Counted from the stretch's first letter, positions 19,658 through 27,213 are shown. The stretch is 64,000 bases of DNA from a virus (IMGVR_UViG_3300021364_000018:1-64000); one strand, 5' to 3'. Translations and numbers: made by a program. Notes: generated from the sequence alone by a model not told the origin.

Positions 19658-20268
19658 AAAAATTATATGTATTCGATTTAGACGGCGTTCTAATCGATTC
19701 TCTACCCAATATGGAAATGTCTTGGGGTGTAGTTCAATTACACCATAAGATAGACATACCCTTTTCTGAATACGCAAAACATATCGGTAAACCTTTCTTT
19801 GACATACTAACTGAAATCGGTATACATGATAATCAATCAAGAATTAAACTGACTTATGATGAAGCGTCTATTCAAGGCACTGAAATAAAAATATATCCAG
19901 GTGTTATTGAAACACTTGAAGAACTCAAATCAAGAGGTTGTAAGATTGCAATCTGCACATCGAAAGATATTAAAAGAGTTCATCATGTCATTGCTAGTTT
20001 GATACTAGACGGTAAAAAGATGCCAAAGTTCGATTGGGTATGTGCCCCTAAAAAAGGTCTAAGAGGAAAACCAGCACCAGACCAACTACTAAATACTATT
20101 GCATTCTGTAATGAAGACCCACATGATACATACTATATCGGAGATATGGAATCAGATATGTTTTGTGCTAACAGAGCAGGTGTAGACTTTATACATGCAA
20201 ACTATGGATATGGACAAGTGAAATGCGAACTCTCAGTGAACCAGATAGAACAAATCCTCTCACTGTAG
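19654..20268 (+). CDS. HAD-superfamily phosphatase
   Basis: 204 aa with the complete HAD motif set: motif I DLDGVLID at residues 7-14, motif II as AICTSKD near 110, the lysine in RGKPAPD near 143, and motif IV IGDMESDMFCANRAG near 163. The cap is of the phosphoglycolate-phosphatase type. It overlaps gp4 by 4 nt and kdsB by 46 nt. In bacteria Kdo-8-phosphate phosphatase acts one step before KdsB, but this protein looks like the PGP-type rather than the capless KdsC type, so the substrate is open; a sugar phosphate is the best guess from context. Confidence 0.85.
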   Translation: MKKLYVFDLDGVLIDSLPNMEMSWGVVQLHHKIDIPFSEYAKHIGKPFFDILTEIGIHDNQSRIKLTYDEASIQGTEIKIYPGVIETLEELKSRGCKIAICTSKDIKRVHHVIASLILDGKKMPKFDWVCAPKKGLRGKPAPDQLLNTIAFCNEDPHDTYYIGDMESDMFCANRAGVDFIHANYGYGQVKCELSVNQIEQILSL

Positions 20269-20972
20269 GATTAATCCCAGCAAGATGGCAGTCGACTCGT
20301 TTCGAAGGCAAACCCCTAGCATTAATCAAAGGTATTCCGATGATTCAGCGAGTCTATGACCGTGCAAGAATGTGTAAGAACTTAGATACTATTGTAGTCT
20401 TAACTGATGATGACCGTATCAGACATTATTGTGCTGTAAATGAAATACGATGTATAGTAATCGAAAATGATTGTCTGACCGGAACAGACAGGTGTGCGAA
20501 AGCACTAGAACTACTTGACGGCGACTTGTTTGTCAATATTCAAGGAGACGAACCACTTATCAATCCTGATGCAATAGATACCTTAATAGAAAAACACGAT
20601 AGGAATATAGGAGTGTCTAACTCTTATGTCTATGTAGATGATGATAGATTAAACGATAGAAATGTTGTCAAGGTCGTCACTGACAAAAATTCTAATGCAA
20701 TCTACTATTCTAGATTAGGCATTCCGTTCCATCAAAAAGAAGAGACCCCATATAAACAACAAATGGGGTTATATGTTTTCAATCGAGAACTGTTAGAATT
20801 ATTCAATCTCTTAAAACCTGGTGAAGTAGAGAAAGCAGAATCAGTAGAGATGTTAAGATTCATCGAACACGGTTACGATGTGAAAATGATAGAAGTAGAA
20901 GATGAAGGTCTTTCCGTAGACACAATCGAAGATTTAAAAAAAGTAGAGGAACATATTAATGCGTATCAATAA
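20223..20972 (+). CDS. kdsB: 3-deoxy-manno-octulosonate cytidylyltransferase (CMP-Kdo synthetase)
   Basis: 249 aa, full family length. Motifs in order: GLIPARWQSTRFEGKPLA at residues 16-33 (nucleotide binding), TGTDRCAKALE near 84, FVNIQGDEPLI near 102 with the metal-binding Asp, IYYSRLGIPF near 160, and the C-terminal GLSVDTIEDLKKVE. The enzyme joins CTP and Kdo to make CMP-Kdo, the donor for Gram-negative lipid A inner core. The ATG at 20223 is inside the preceding HAD gene; no later in-frame ATG precedes the first motif. It overlaps the next gene by 14 nt. A host surface-sugar metabolism role is inferred. Confidence 0.92.
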   Translation: MRTLSEPDRTNPLTVGLIPARWQSTRFEGKPLALIKGIPMIQRVYDRARMCKNLDTIVVLTDDDRIRHYCAVNEIRCIVIENDCLTGTDRCAKALELLDGDLFVNIQGDEPLINPDAIDTLIEKHDRNIGVSNSYVYVDDDRLNDRNVVKVVTDKNSNAIYYSRLGIPFHQKEETPYKQQMGLYVFNRELLELFNLLKPGEVEKAESVEMLRFIEHGYDVKMIEVEDEGLSVDTIEDLKKVEEHINAYQ

Positions 20973-21870
20973 AGATGAAGTCGTGTTGACACCTGAAATA
21001 GTTGAAACATCAAAAACATACGAACCTGAATGTAAACATTTTTTCTTAAAACAAGATGGCAGTCAAAGAGGTTCAATATATGAAGAGATGAAAGAACATT
21101 GGCATTGGATTGTAGAAAACAGGTCTACACCTTATCTCTTAACTATGACTGACTTATTAGAATTGAAACTAATAGGTCCTGAAAATAGTCGATACAACCA
21201 TAACGAGATTTTTAGAAAGGTCACTCAACTATTAGATTACATTGACGGACCAGAACTCAATAAAGAAAACTTTATGGAGTTGACAGGTAATGATACAAAA
21301 ATGAATCAATGTTATCATACATGTAAAACAATGTATCTGATAGACCAATACAGAACAGTCGGTTTATATTCGACAATGCAGGCAATCACTGAGAACAAAG
21401 GTGCAAACATGTTTGTTCACCCTGGTTTCTCTCGTATACATGCTTATTACTACATGGCGAATCCAGAAGATGTTTTAATTTTATGGGACAACGACAACAT
21501 AGTAAAAGACAAAACACCTTTGACATTTGATGAATGGTTTGAAATCTTTGACAAGATTGAAGATAAAGATATCTTCGCCGCCAATGTAAAAGGTAAGATT
21601 ATGGAAATGCATATGGAAGAAGATAGACCACAAATCTTAATATCTACAGAAAGCATTAAAGATATGTTTGATAGAAAACTACCTGTTCTCATCGGCGAAT
21701 GTGATGAAGAAGTAGAACAATACTTTAGAAAAGAAGGTGATAAAGGCGTATTCTTTGAAACTATCAACGACCATAAAATCAATAAACTCGATATGTGTCA
21801 CATATTATCACTTTATCCAGAATCATCTGAATCTTTTGAAACAGAAAACTTTAAAGTTTATGTAAAATGA
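20959..21870 (+). CDS. Unknown protein in the kdsB cassette
   Basis: 303 aa, not recognised. It is acidic and seems globular, with the segments EHWHWIVENRSTPYLLTMTD near residue 46, CYHTCKTMYLIDQY near 117, and ANMFVHPGFSRIHAYYYM near 149. No signal peptide or membrane segment. It overlaps kdsB by 14 nt and precedes gp54-side genes, so it is part of the same transcript. A role in surface-sugar handling is only suggested by proximity. Confidence 0.75.
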   Translation: MRINKDEVVLTPEIVETSKTYEPECKHFFLKQDGSQRGSIYEEMKEHWHWIVENRSTPYLLTMTDLLELKLIGPENSRYNHNEIFRKVTQLLDYIDGPELNKENFMELTGNDTKMNQCYHTCKTMYLIDQYRTVGLYSTMQAITENKGANMFVHPGFSRIHAYYYMANPEDVLILWDNDNIVKDKTPLTFDEWFEIFDKIEDKDIFAANVKGKIMEMHMEEDRPQILISTESIKDMFDRKLPVLIGECDEEVEQYFRKEGDKGVFFETINDHKINKLDMCHILSLYPESSESFETENFKVYVK

Positions 21871-21871
21871 A

Positions 21872-21879
21872 CATAAATA
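21872..21879 (+). promoter_or_regulatory. Late-promoter-like CATAAATA before the 211-aa gene
   Basis: CATAAATA on the plus strand, 6 nt before the ATG at 21886; predicted +1 is one base before the ATG. Confidence 0.35.
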
Positions 21880-21885
21880 ATAGGC

Positions 21886-22521
21886 ATGAAAAGTCTATTA
21901 GAAAGATTAGATTCAGAATCACCCAAAGAACTTGAAAGAAGAAGTAGAGAATCTTTAGAGTGGTTTAGAAAAAATACCAGAAGATTAAAGATTACTTCTG
22001 AACGATTCTATAAACAGTCTCATCTTCCTAGAACTAACAAGTATATAGATGGTCGTTTCTACACTTACTTTTATAATCCAGAATACGCCGCTAAATTACC
22101 TTATTACGATAGATTTCCTTGCGTTCTGATAATCGAAAGATATCAGAATGGTTTTCTAGGTTTGAATTTTCATTACATTCCACCTAGAATGAGAGTAAAA
22201 CTTTTATACAATCTATTTGAGTTTGCTATCTACGAAGAAAAAGATGAGAGGGCACCTAACGACCCAGCACTTGAAGGTATCGGTTCAGAAGACAATGAAA
22301 CAAATAGAATTCGTATGAACTATAGACTTTTAAATGCAATAACAAAATTAAGATTCTTCAAACCTTGTTTGAAAAGATATAGATACGACAAGATACTCGG
22401 AAGAGCATTAGAAGTAGAACCCAAATATTGGGATATCATGGCAATGTTGCCAACTGCTCAATGGGAGAAAACAACAGCATCATCTGTTTATAGAGATGCG
22501 AGACAAATGGTAAATGCATAA
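21886..22521 (+). CDS. Conserved T4-like phage protein, function unknown
   Basis: 211 aa. The segment RFYTYFYNPEYAAKLPYYD followed by RFPCVLIIERYQNGFLGLN and HYIPPRMRVKLL is a pattern I associate with an uncharacterised family of marine T4-like phages. The N-terminus is basic and helical, and the C-terminal part (PTAQWEKTTASSVYRDA) is conserved-looking. It shares one base with the next tail-tube gene, so it is probably a virion or assembly protein. Confidence 0.75.
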   Translation: MKSLLERLDSESPKELERRSRESLEWFRKNTRRLKITSERFYKQSHLPRTNKYIDGRFYTYFYNPEYAAKLPYYDRFPCVLIIERYQNGFLGLNFHYIPPRMRVKLLYNLFEFAIYEEKDERAPNDPALEGIGSEDNETNRIRMNYRLLNAITKLRFFKPCLKRYRYDKILGRALEVEPKYWDIMAMLPTAQWEKTTASSVYRDARQMVNA

Positions 22522-23288
22522 TGGCACTATTAGATAAAACACAAACAACAAAACCTCAGACTACACAAAAAACATATGGGGGTCGATTAAACATCGATAA
22601 GATTAAATACAACTTTGACCAAGGTGCAAGAGCAAATAGATTCAATGTAGACTTTTTCTGTCCGCCTCTTGGTATCAACTTTGAAGGTCTAAGAGTATTA
22701 CAATGTAGTTTACCTGGTCGTCAATTAGAAACACAGGATTTTTCAGAGTATGGTATCACTCGTAAGATGCCATTTCAAGTCGGTAATGATGGTGGTGAAG
22801 TAACATTCACTTTCTTATGCGACTCGACCTTTGCTGATAGATTTGTCATAGAAGCATGGAACGGTGCTATCTTTGACGGTAAGGGTCCAGCAGGTGACGG
22901 ATTGAACCTTGGTGGTTCAGCAGTTAACCCACAGTTTAGATATTACAATGATTATATTGGTGAAGTTCATATTCAACAAATAACTCATAGTGATAAAGAT
23001 TCATTAAAGTATGTCTTGTATGAGGCATACCCTATATCATTTGCACCCATGGAGTTAGACTCAGGCACTGTAGATGATATAATGAAATTTGAATGCACAT
23101 TTGCATTTAGAACCTTCTCCACTGAATATGCAAATCCATCTAATTTAGATGGACTAAATAGAGGAAGAAGGATATTAGATACTATCACTGATACTCTCGG
23201 TTTATTCGGAAGTAAAGGTAGAAAAGCATCTAGTAAAGTTCAGAAATTTAGCGATAGACTCGCTAAAATTTCAGGTATATTTGATTAG
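22521..23288 (+). CDS. Baseplate tail tube initiator-like protein (gp54/gp19 fold)
   Basis: 255 aa. ANRFNVDFFCPPLGINF, then LRVLQCSLPGRQLETQDFSEY, then GGEVTFTFLCDS, then YNDYIGEVHIQQIT, then YEAYPISFAPMELD are in the order seen in gp19-like tube proteins. The same fold is used by gp19, gp48 and gp54. Its neighbours (gp26, tape measure) and the presence of a separate gp48 make gp54, the tube initiator, the best match. T4 gp54 is 320 aa. Confidence 0.78.
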   Translation: MALLDKTQTTKPQTTQKTYGGRLNIDKIKYNFDQGARANRFNVDFFCPPLGINFEGLRVLQCSLPGRQLETQDFSEYGITRKMPFQVGNDGGEVTFTFLCDSTFADRFVIEAWNGAIFDGKGPAGDGLNLGGSAVNPQFRYYNDYIGEVHIQQITHSDKDSLKYVLYEAYPISFAPMELDSGTVDDIMKFECTFAFRTFSTEYANPSNLDGLNRGRRILDTITDTLGLFGSKGRKASSKVQKFSDRLAKISGIFD

Positions 23289-23298
23289 AGGATAAATT

Positions 23299-24003
23299 AT
23301 GGCATTACCAATTCAGGCGGCGCCCAAGTATAACTTGACGCTTCCGATAACAAATAAAAAGGTTTCATACAGACCTTTTCTTGTTAAAGAACAAAGAAGT
23401 TTGTTGTTAGCGAGAGAAAGTGAGAGCACAACAGATGTGTTTGAAGCAGTATGTGATATGATTAGTAGTGTGACAAATGGCAAAGTCGATGCAATGAAGT
23501 TGCCTGTCGCTGACTTAGAATATCTTTTCTTACAGATTAGAGCAAAATCTGTAGGTGAAACAGCAGATGTTTCTCTAGCATGCACAGAGAAAGAATGCAG
23601 TGGTTTTGGTCAAGCAAGTATTGACCTGAATAGTGTAGAGGTAGATGTTTCAGGATTAGAAGACAATAGAGTCGAATTATCTGAAACTCTAATTGTAGAA
23701 ATGCAAGCGCCTACTACATCAACTGCTCTAAAGATGGAAGGTCTTGATGAAGCAGAATCAATCAAACCAATGCTTCGTTCTTGCATGACTAGAATCTTTG
23801 ATGAAGATTCTGTATATGAACTTTCTGAATATAGAGATTCAGAAATTGATGACTTCATCGAAAGCATGACCGTTTCACAATTTGAAAAGATATCTGATTG
23901 GTTTACTAATCTACCGACACTAAAACATGATGTAGAATACACATGTGGTGTCTGTAAAACACACTGTAACAGAACACTAGAAGGATTGAACTCTTTTTTT
24001 TAA
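23299..24003 (+). CDS. 26: Tape-measure chaperone / hub assembly protein gp26
   Basis: 234 aa (T4 gp26 is 208 aa), T4_baseplate family. The start (PKYNLTLPITNKKVSYRPF, then LVKEQRSLLLARES) is characteristic, as is the Cys pattern: CTEKEC near residue 94 and CGVCKTHC near 215, which may bind zinc. In T4, gp26 acts in hub assembly; equivalents in other tailed phages chaperone the tape measure. It ends in a T8 tract that forms a -1 frameshift site into the gp51-like frame. Confidence 0.9.
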   Translation: MALPIQAAPKYNLTLPITNKKVSYRPFLVKEQRSLLLARESESTTDVFEAVCDMISSVTNGKVDAMKLPVADLEYLFLQIRAKSVGETADVSLACTEKECSGFGQASIDLNSVEVDVSGLEDNRVELSETLIVEMQAPTTSTALKMEGLDEAESIKPMLRSCMTRIFDEDSVYELSEYRDSEIDDFIESMTVSQFEKISDWFTNLPTLKHDVEYTCGVCKTHCNRTLEGLNSFF

Positions 24004-24022
24004 TCGCCCTTTCACATGAAAG
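23994..24022 (+). promoter_or_regulatory. Probable -1 ribosomal frameshift site (slippery U tract plus hairpin)
   Basis: The gp26 frame ends TCT TTT TTT TAA. Seven Ts at 23994-24000 form a heptamer U UUU UUU that allows both tRNAs to re-pair after a -1 slip. Eight bases later lies CTTTCACATGAAAG (24009-24022), a 5-bp hairpin with a 4-nt loop. After the slip, the frame reads LIALSHESLVNY and continues to 24194. Confidence 0.65.
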
Positions 24023-24194
24023 TTTAGTGAACTATATCAATACTAACTTTCAGATGATGCAACATCACAAATATTCTTTAACAGAATTAGAAGGTATGAT
24101 TCCATGGGAAAGGGAGATTTACATAAAGTTATTATTAAATCACCTTGAAGAAGAAAAAGAAAGGCAAAAACAAAGAAATGCTAGGAGAAGATAA
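24000..24194 (+). CDS. 51: gp51-like extension in the -1 frame
   Basis: Open reading frame of 64 codons that continues gp26 after a -1 slip; it is too short to stand out by itself. Its end (SLTELEGMIPWEREIYIKLL, then LNHLEEEKERQKQ) matches the WER-x-I-Y-x-x-L-L-x-x-H-L-x-x-E pattern of gp51 and other tape-measure chaperone tails. It could alternatively start at tandem ATGs near 24052 (46 aa). The stop overlaps the next ATG (TAATG at 24192-24196). Placement just before the tape measure gene is the same as for lambda G/T. Confidence 0.75.
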   Translation, partial: LIALSHESLVNYINTNFQMMQHHKYSLTELEGMIPWEREIYIKLLLNHLEEEKERQKQRNARRR

Positions 24195-24577
24195 TGGCTA
24201 AAGAAGATTCTGCAAAGGATAGGAATGAAGTAGAAATTGATTTGGATAAGTATATGGAGCTTATCAATAAGCTCGATGAACAAGAAGACCAAATCAAAGA
24301 GATGCAAGAAGAGGCAAAGAAAGCTGCCGCTCAACTTGCACCTCCAAAGAGAAAAATGATTGACTTGTTCCTTGACGATAACGACATAAACGAGAAATCA
24401 ATTATTGGTTTTATCTCGTTCGGACTAATGACTGTATTCGGTATTACCGATTTAGTCACAGCGCTGATGTGGGACATGGACTTGAAAGTATCTGAAACTA
24501 TATACACCTCATTTGTTGTAGTGACATTGGGTGCATTTGGTATCAGTGAAGCAGGTAAAGCATTCGGCGGAAAATAA
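24194..24577 (+). CDS. Small membrane protein upstream of the tape measure
   Basis: 127 aa. Residues 15-50 form an acidic/basic coiled coil (KYMELINKLDEQEDQIKEMQ). Two hydrophobic helices follow, at about 75-95 (IIGFISFGLMTVFGITDLV) and 102-122 (TIYTSFVVVTLGAFGIS). No family recognised. It sits between the gp26/gp51 region and the tape measure, so it may be a hub or tail component (T4 gp28 is a membrane-associated hub protein at a related place). A holin-like role cannot be excluded. Confidence 0.75.
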   Translation: MAKEDSAKDRNEVEIDLDKYMELINKLDEQEDQIKEMQEEAKKAAAQLAPPKRKMIDLFLDDNDINEKSIIGFISFGLMTVFGITDLVTALMWDMDLKVSETIYTSFVVVTLGAFGISEAGKAFGGK

Positions 24578-24589
24578 AGGACACACTAA

Positions 24590-26416
24590 ATGGAAAACAC
24601 CCTACCAGTTGCAAGTATCGGTTCAAACGAACCTTTAATGGTTGAAGTTATAAGTTCATCATCAGATGACCCTATAGCAAAAAGATTAGACCAAGTTGTT
24701 GAAACATTAAAAATTGGTTTTAACGGACTCAATAAGTCTATTGGCGTATTAGCACAATCAATGCTAAAACAACCCAAAGTAGAACCTGCTGAGTTTGTTG
24801 GACCTCAACAACCTGATGAACCAACAGAAACAGGTGGGGGAGAAGTTAACACACCTCAATTAAGTTTCTTTGCAAAATTTAGAGAACAGATTGCAGGTTT
24901 GGGTGAAACATTCTCTGCTGTTGGTCAATCAATTAAAGAAGCTGGTGGGGGTGATATTCAAGATGGTTTCAGTAAACTCGGTCAAGGTCTTGGAGTTCTA
25001 GGACCTATTGTATCTGTTGCAAAAGATATCTTCGAAAAAGTCACAGGTGTTTTTCAAATTGTAAAAGGTTTCGGCAAACTAATATTCAATTCTGTTAAGG
25101 GTGTTGTTGGTGGTATCAAATCAGGTATCGGTTCAATCTTCGGTTCAAGTGAAGAACAAGAAGTCGATGATAGTAGAGAAGAGAATAAAGATGCTATTGA
25201 TGAACATACTGAGGCAATGCAAGAGAATGTCGAAACAATGAGAGAAACGAGTAATCTTCTCGGTAAAGCAAGTGGTGACGAAGCAAACGAAAGAAAGAAA
25301 ACGAGCAAGGTATTCAATAAGTTTAACATGGGTATTCTTCTTGTTATCGCCGCTATATTAGCAGTGATATTTGCATTTAAGAATAACATGTTTGCCGCTT
25401 TAGGTCAGATTGGTAAACAAGTTGCACTTAAAGTTGGTAGTATCGGTCAAGGTATCAAAACAGGTATTGAAAAATCAGTCAAACAAATCAGTGATGGTGC
25501 AAAGGTTGTCAAAGATAAATTTGCTAAGACTGCCGATGATGTCGCTAAAGGTTTAAAAGCAAGATTCCCAAAAGCAACTGAAGCAGTAAAGAATGCCGCC
25601 ACTAAAACCAAAGATGTAGTAAAAGGTGGTTTAGAAAAAGGTAAGAACTTCTTTCAGAAAGTAGGTTCAGGTATCAAAAATGCTGCTGGTGGTGCAATCG
25701 ATAAAGTTAAATCAGGTGCAAAAGTTGTTGCTGAAAAAGCAGGTAAGGCAGGTTCAGTTGTCAAAGGTGCCGCTAAAACTTTAATAAAAAGATTACCAGT
25801 TATCGGTGCTGTTGTCGAAGGTGGTCTTGATGCAAAAGATAATGCTCAAAAATTTGGTGTAATCAAAGAGGCATACGAAAACGAAATACCAATCGTGCCT
25901 GTTGACCCAAACAATCCTGATGCAGGTAAAAGACCTCTAACAAAAGAAGAGTTCGAAGAACAAGAACAAATCTATAAAGCATCTCTCGCCGGTTCTACAG
26001 GTAAGGCAGCCGGTGCTGGGGGTGGTGCCGCCGCTGGGGCAGCTGCAGGTGCAGCTATCGGTTCAGTTGTGCCAGTTGTTGGAACAATTGCAGGTGGTAT
26101 AATCGGTGCAGTAATCGGAGGTTGGTTCGGTGGTAAAGCAGGTGATAAAGCAGCTACTGAAATTGCTGAAGCAGGTATGGGTGTTGATAATGTAAATGAA
26201 CTAGATACAAGTCTAGTAGCAGCCGCTACTCAATACATGAATGCTGAGAAACTAGAATCTGCAAACAGTGAAATCGCTGATATGAAAACAGAAGGTTCAG
26301 GCACTAGTGTAAATGCACCAACTGTTGTAGACCAATCATCACAAACAATCAATGAGAGTTATTCTACAACGAATACAAATATGAACGACTCTCAATTAGG
26401 TTATTCAACAACCTAA
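24590..26416 (+). CDS. 29: Tail tape measure / hub protein, gp29-like
   Basis: 608 aa, near T4 gp29 (590 aa). Composition and layout fit a tape measure. There are long amphipathic and Lys/Ala-rich helical parts (residues 270-400), a hydrophobic helix near 244-268 (MGILLVIAAILAVIFAFKNN), and a Gly-zipper membrane segment near 490-530 (AAGAAIGSVVPVVGTIAGG). Placement after the gp26/gp51 frameshift pair is diagnostic for tailed phages. It sets tail length and may enter the membrane on ejection. The stop overlaps a convergent gene by 4 nt. Confidence 0.82.
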   Translation: MENTLPVASIGSNEPLMVEVISSSSDDPIAKRLDQVVETLKIGFNGLNKSIGVLAQSMLKQPKVEPAEFVGPQQPDEPTETGGGEVNTPQLSFFAKFREQIAGLGETFSAVGQSIKEAGGGDIQDGFSKLGQGLGVLGPIVSVAKDIFEKVTGVFQIVKGFGKLIFNSVKGVVGGIKSGIGSIFGSSEEQEVDDSREENKDAIDEHTEAMQENVETMRETSNLLGKASGDEANERKKTSKVFNKFNMGILLVIAAILAVIFAFKNNMFAALGQIGKQVALKVGSIGQGIKTGIEKSVKQISDGAKVVKDKFAKTADDVAKGLKARFPKATEAVKNAATKTKDVVKGGLEKGKNFFQKVGSGIKNAAGGAIDKVKSGAKVVAEKAGKAGSVVKGAAKTLIKRLPVIGAVVEGGLDAKDNAQKFGVIKEAYENEIPIVPVDPNNPDAGKRPLTKEEFEEQEQIYKASLAGSTGKAAGAGGGAAAGAAAGAAIGSVVPVVGTIAGGIIGAVIGGWFGGKAGDKAATEIAEAGMGVDNVNELDTSLVAAATQYMNAEKLESANSEIADMKTEGSGTSVNAPTVVDQSSQTINESYSTTNTNMNDSQLGYSTT

Positions 26417-26619
26417 TCTAACTTATCGTAATACTTCGCCTTTCTAGGGATTACTTTAGTCTTGTCTTTATGCACCTGAGTAGATGCATGGGAAGGTGAT
26501 TCTTTACGAACCTTTATTTCAGGTTTCTTTTTACCAAAGATTTTTTCCCAATTGTCAGCATATAACTGTTCATCTGAGTTTCGTCTTTTACTACCTTTGC
26601 CACCGTGCCAATTGCTCAT
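26413..26619 (-). CDS. Small basic phage protein
   Basis: 68 aa. I take the ATG at 26619 (MSNWHGGKGSKRRNSDEQLY) because it overlaps the preceding stop as ATGA; an earlier in-frame ATG lies inside the neighbour. The G-G-K-G-S-K-R-R start and ADNWEKIFGKKKP are conserved-looking and, as I recall, occur in marine T4-like phages. Function unknown. Last gene of the bS21 transcript, converging on the tape measure gene. Confidence 0.75.
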   Translation of the reverse strand: MSNWHGGKGSKRRNSDEQLYADNWEKIFGKKKPEIKVRKESPSHASTQVHKDKTKVIPRKAKYYDKLD

Positions 26620-26768
26620 CTTGTATAATAGAATAATAAACCACAACCAATTAGAAGAAGCGCTCCTAAAAGAGCTGAGATGATTCTTTGTCGTCTTATT
26701 CTTTTCTCCCTATTAGTTAATTTTGGTGCTCTTCTTGGCGACCAATTTATACCGTGTTTATTACCCAT
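26616..26768 (-). CDS. Small basic single-pass membrane protein
   Basis: 50 aa (MGNKHGINWSPRRAPKLTN, basic RRQR region, then a hydrophobic helix IISALLGALLLIGCGLL). The start overlaps the bS21 stop (TAATG) and the stop overlaps the next ATG (ATGA), so all three genes are translationally coupled. The N-in topology with a basic cytosolic part is predicted. Function unknown. Confidence 0.72.
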   Translation of the reverse strand: MGNKHGINWSPRRAPKLTNREKRIRRQRIISALLGALLLIGCGLLFYYTR

Positions 26769-26998
26769 TATCTACGATAACCTTTCATCATTGCTCGTTT
26801 AGCATTGAGTTTTTTCTGGCGTTTGATTTCTTGGTTTCTTTGATTACGAGTATCATTAGGTTTCTCAAAATACTGCCTGTCTCTACACTCTTTAACAATA
26901 CCTTTTTTATCACACGCTTTCTTAAATCTTCTTAACATTCTATCGAATGGTTCGACATTTTTAGTTTTCGGATTTATTCTTGGTTTTACCTGAGTCAT
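26768..26998 (-). CDS. rpsU: Ribosomal protein bS21
   Basis: 76 aa. The core NVEPFDRMLRRFKKACDK followed by KGIVKECRDRQYFEKP and a basic tail (QRNQEIKRQKKLNAKRA) is the standard bS21 pattern, slightly longer at the N-terminus than in bacteria. bS21 sits on the 30S platform near the anti-Shine-Dalgarno and affects initiation. Phage copies, known from several marine phages, may bias host ribosomes to phage mRNA; that is inference. No Shine-Dalgarno precedes the ATG, and a TATAAT lies exactly 7 nt upstream, so the mRNA may be leaderless. Confidence 0.93.
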   Translation of the reverse strand: MTQVKPRINPKTKNVEPFDRMLRRFKKACDKKGIVKECRDRQYFEKPNDTRNQRNQEIKRQKKLNAKRAMMKGYRR

Positions 26999-27004
26999 GT
27001 TTAT

Positions 27005-27034
27005 ATTATATTAAAAAAGTGTTGTTATTGTATA
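27005..27034 (-). promoter_or_regulatory. sigma70-like promoter for bS21
   Basis: TATACA (27034-27029), 18-bp spacer with a T6 run, TATAAT (27010-27005). The predicted +1 falls on the A of the bS21 ATG at 26998. Confidence 0.55.
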
Positions 27035-27044
27035 GTGGTTTTTT

Positions 27045-27205
27045 AAAAAAAGATGTGTAGTCGCCCCAGCACTTTACAGCAACCCGCTCTACACCAATTG
27101 ATTCCGCATCTATACTAATCAATTTTTCCCCTACTGAGTTCCCCCTATTCCACGGTCTCAGTTCTGTAGTCGCATTCACGGACACATGATTAATCACGAC
27201 TACAC
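27045..27205 (-). ncRNA. Candidate structured RNA between gp32 and bS21
   Basis: On the minus strand four hairpins follow each other: TGTAGTCG/CGACTACA (27204-27197 with 27172-27165), ACTGAG/CTCAGT (27162-27157 with 27138-27133), AATTGATT/AATCAATT (27124-27117 with 27103-27096), and GTGTAG/CTACAC (27094-27089 with 27060-27055). A T7 run follows at 27051-27045. The 5' strand can instead form a 9-bp GTGTAGTCG/CGACTACAC closing helix with 27063-27055. The stretch is richer in G than its surroundings. A 67-codon frame with a TTG start (27209-27006) is the alternative reading, but it lacks a good start signal and uses codons rare in the neighbours. It is not a tRNA; I do not recognise the class. 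Confidence 0.55.
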
Positions 27206-27213
27206 CCAATATA

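Noticed and set aside
24194-24577. Holin
   Set aside because: Two hydrophobic helices are compatible, but the position in the tail block and the N-terminal coiled coil fit a tail component as well or better.
27055-27124. Possible tRNA (GTGTAGAGC and CTGTAAA resemble parts of tRNA-Tyr)
   Set aside because: No 7-bp acceptor stem, the anticodon stem does not pair around CTGTAAA, and there is no T-loop consensus.
27006-27209. 67-codon frame with TTG start between gp32 and bS21
   Set aside because: Starts with TTG without a Shine-Dalgarno, uses codons unlike the neighbours (CGG, GGG, CCG), and coincides with strong hairpins and a T7 run. Reported as a candidate RNA instead.
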